Source: Nitrospira sp. (GTDB lineage Bacteria; Nitrospirota; Nitrospiria; Nitrospirales; Nitrospiraceae). Taken from it: 64,000 nucleotides of DNA. Positions within the stretch are counted from its first letter, which is position 1, and every line of letters starts with the position of its first letter. The DNA lies in contig CP126121.1 in the NCBI GenBank assembly GCA_030123625.1, forward strand, positions 4,256,179-4,320,178, read 5' to 3'. The position numbers and the translations under genes are program-made. Below, piece after piece: positions 63,746-64,000 of this stretch. Below the pieces are notes generated by a model, which ran no database searches, was not told the DNA's origin, and saw nothing but the letters and a program-made list of their open reading frames with translations.

Positions 63746-63795
63746 AGCCCTGTTCAATTCCGTACAACGATCAGCCACGGCACAACTCAACGCCC

Positions 63796-64000
63796 CTAAG
63801 ATAGCAAAGAGAGAGCCCCTTTGCCTAGCACTTCCTCAACATCCGACACAAAATGGTCGCTGGCGCAGACGGTGAGATGAGGGAGGGGAGCCGTCTCAGC
63901 TTCCAAGGCGCCGTCGGTCCGAAACGACATCGAGATCGAGGTACTGCCGGGATGCCGCCGAAAGACATCAAGCAACCGGGGCAACTGCTCACGGACCTCC
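63796..64000 (-). CDS. dnaE: DNA polymerase III alpha subunit, C-terminal end (5' part beyond window)
   Basis: The frame runs off the right edge. The 68 codons present end in the C-terminal pattern of DnaE: EQLPRLLDVFRRHPGSTS, then a short hydrophobic core and EEVLGKGALSLLS. The order dnaE-accA is common (E. coli too). The match is short, but position and pattern agree; it is the replicative polymerase subunit. Confidence 0.75.
   Translation of the reverse strand, partial: EVREQLPRLLDVFRRHPGSTSISMSFRTDGALEAETAPLPHLTVCASDHFVSDVEEVLGKGALSLLS

Noticed and set aside
1..64000. CRISPR arrays
   Set aside because: No regularly spaced direct repeats of 25-40 bases with unique spacers were seen; the repeats found are protein-coding or transposon-related.

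Overview
The window is 64 kb of a chromosome of about 55-60% GC with densely packed, mostly ordinary bacterial genes. The overall gene set (DEAD-box helicase with a DbpA-type tail, OPT transporter, DUF6496 protein, many PAS-type sensors, a lysine/saccharopine operon, Rhs with IPT/TIG proteins) and an intergenic repeat with CAGGATGCT ends suggest a Nitrospira-like member of the Nitrospirota. This placement rests on pattern memory, not on a marker gene, and is moderate. No rRNA, tRNA or CRISPR array was recognised. Both edges cut genes: a YugP-type zinc metallopeptidase at the left and the 3' end of dnaE at the right.

Region by region. 1-3.6 kb: YugP peptidase, geranylgeranyl-reductase-type flavoprotein, an outer-membrane barrel and a small secreted protein. 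3.8-9.1 kb: a signal-peptidase-like lipoprotein without its catalytic residues, a 925-residue MHYT-PAS-PP2C-HATPase-STAS protein, a free STAS protein and a membrane protein closed by a terminator. 9.1-17.5 kb: YjbQ, DEAD-box helicase, OPT transporter and a run of small membrane, basic or secreted proteins. 17.6-25.3 kb: HrpB helicase, then zwf, an MFS transporter and an SMP-30 lactonase that look like an oxidative pentose phosphate or sugar-acid set, then TerC. 25.3-31.5 kb: an isolated sigma-54 activator between two long gene-poor stretches, small membrane proteins, a hemerythrin and prfC. 31.5-34.6 kb: a decayed defence locus made of a DUF5615/DUF433 toxin-antitoxin pair and type I restriction remnants (hsdM and hsdR) interrupted by a dead IS630-like element. 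34.7-38.6 kb: a translationally coupled saccharopine dehydrogenase - ALDH7 - VOC operon, probably for lysine breakdown. 38.6-44.2 kb: NTF2-like proteins, a GNAT protein and three repeats: a MITE-like element, a complete RAYT transposase element and its internally deleted derivative. 44.2-52.4 kb: a minus-strand Rhs polymorphic-toxin locus (IPT/TIG-repeat protein, full Rhs, candidate immunity gene, displaced Rhs tip, second candidate immunity gene). 52.6-59.9 kb: an aldo/keto reductase with DUF488, then a three-gene two-component cluster. 60-64 kb: a HI0933-type flavoprotein, a coiled-coil lipoprotein, a ferritin-like protein, accA and dnaE.

The parts most likely to hold undescribed biology are the Rhs locus with two unrecognised C-terminal domain/immunity pairs, the catalytically dead signal peptidase fusion, the one-polypeptide partner-switching regulator with its free STAS partner, and the RAYT element with a deletion derivative 630 bp away. 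The isolated sigma-54 activator and the VOC enzyme of the lysine operon are lesser candidates.
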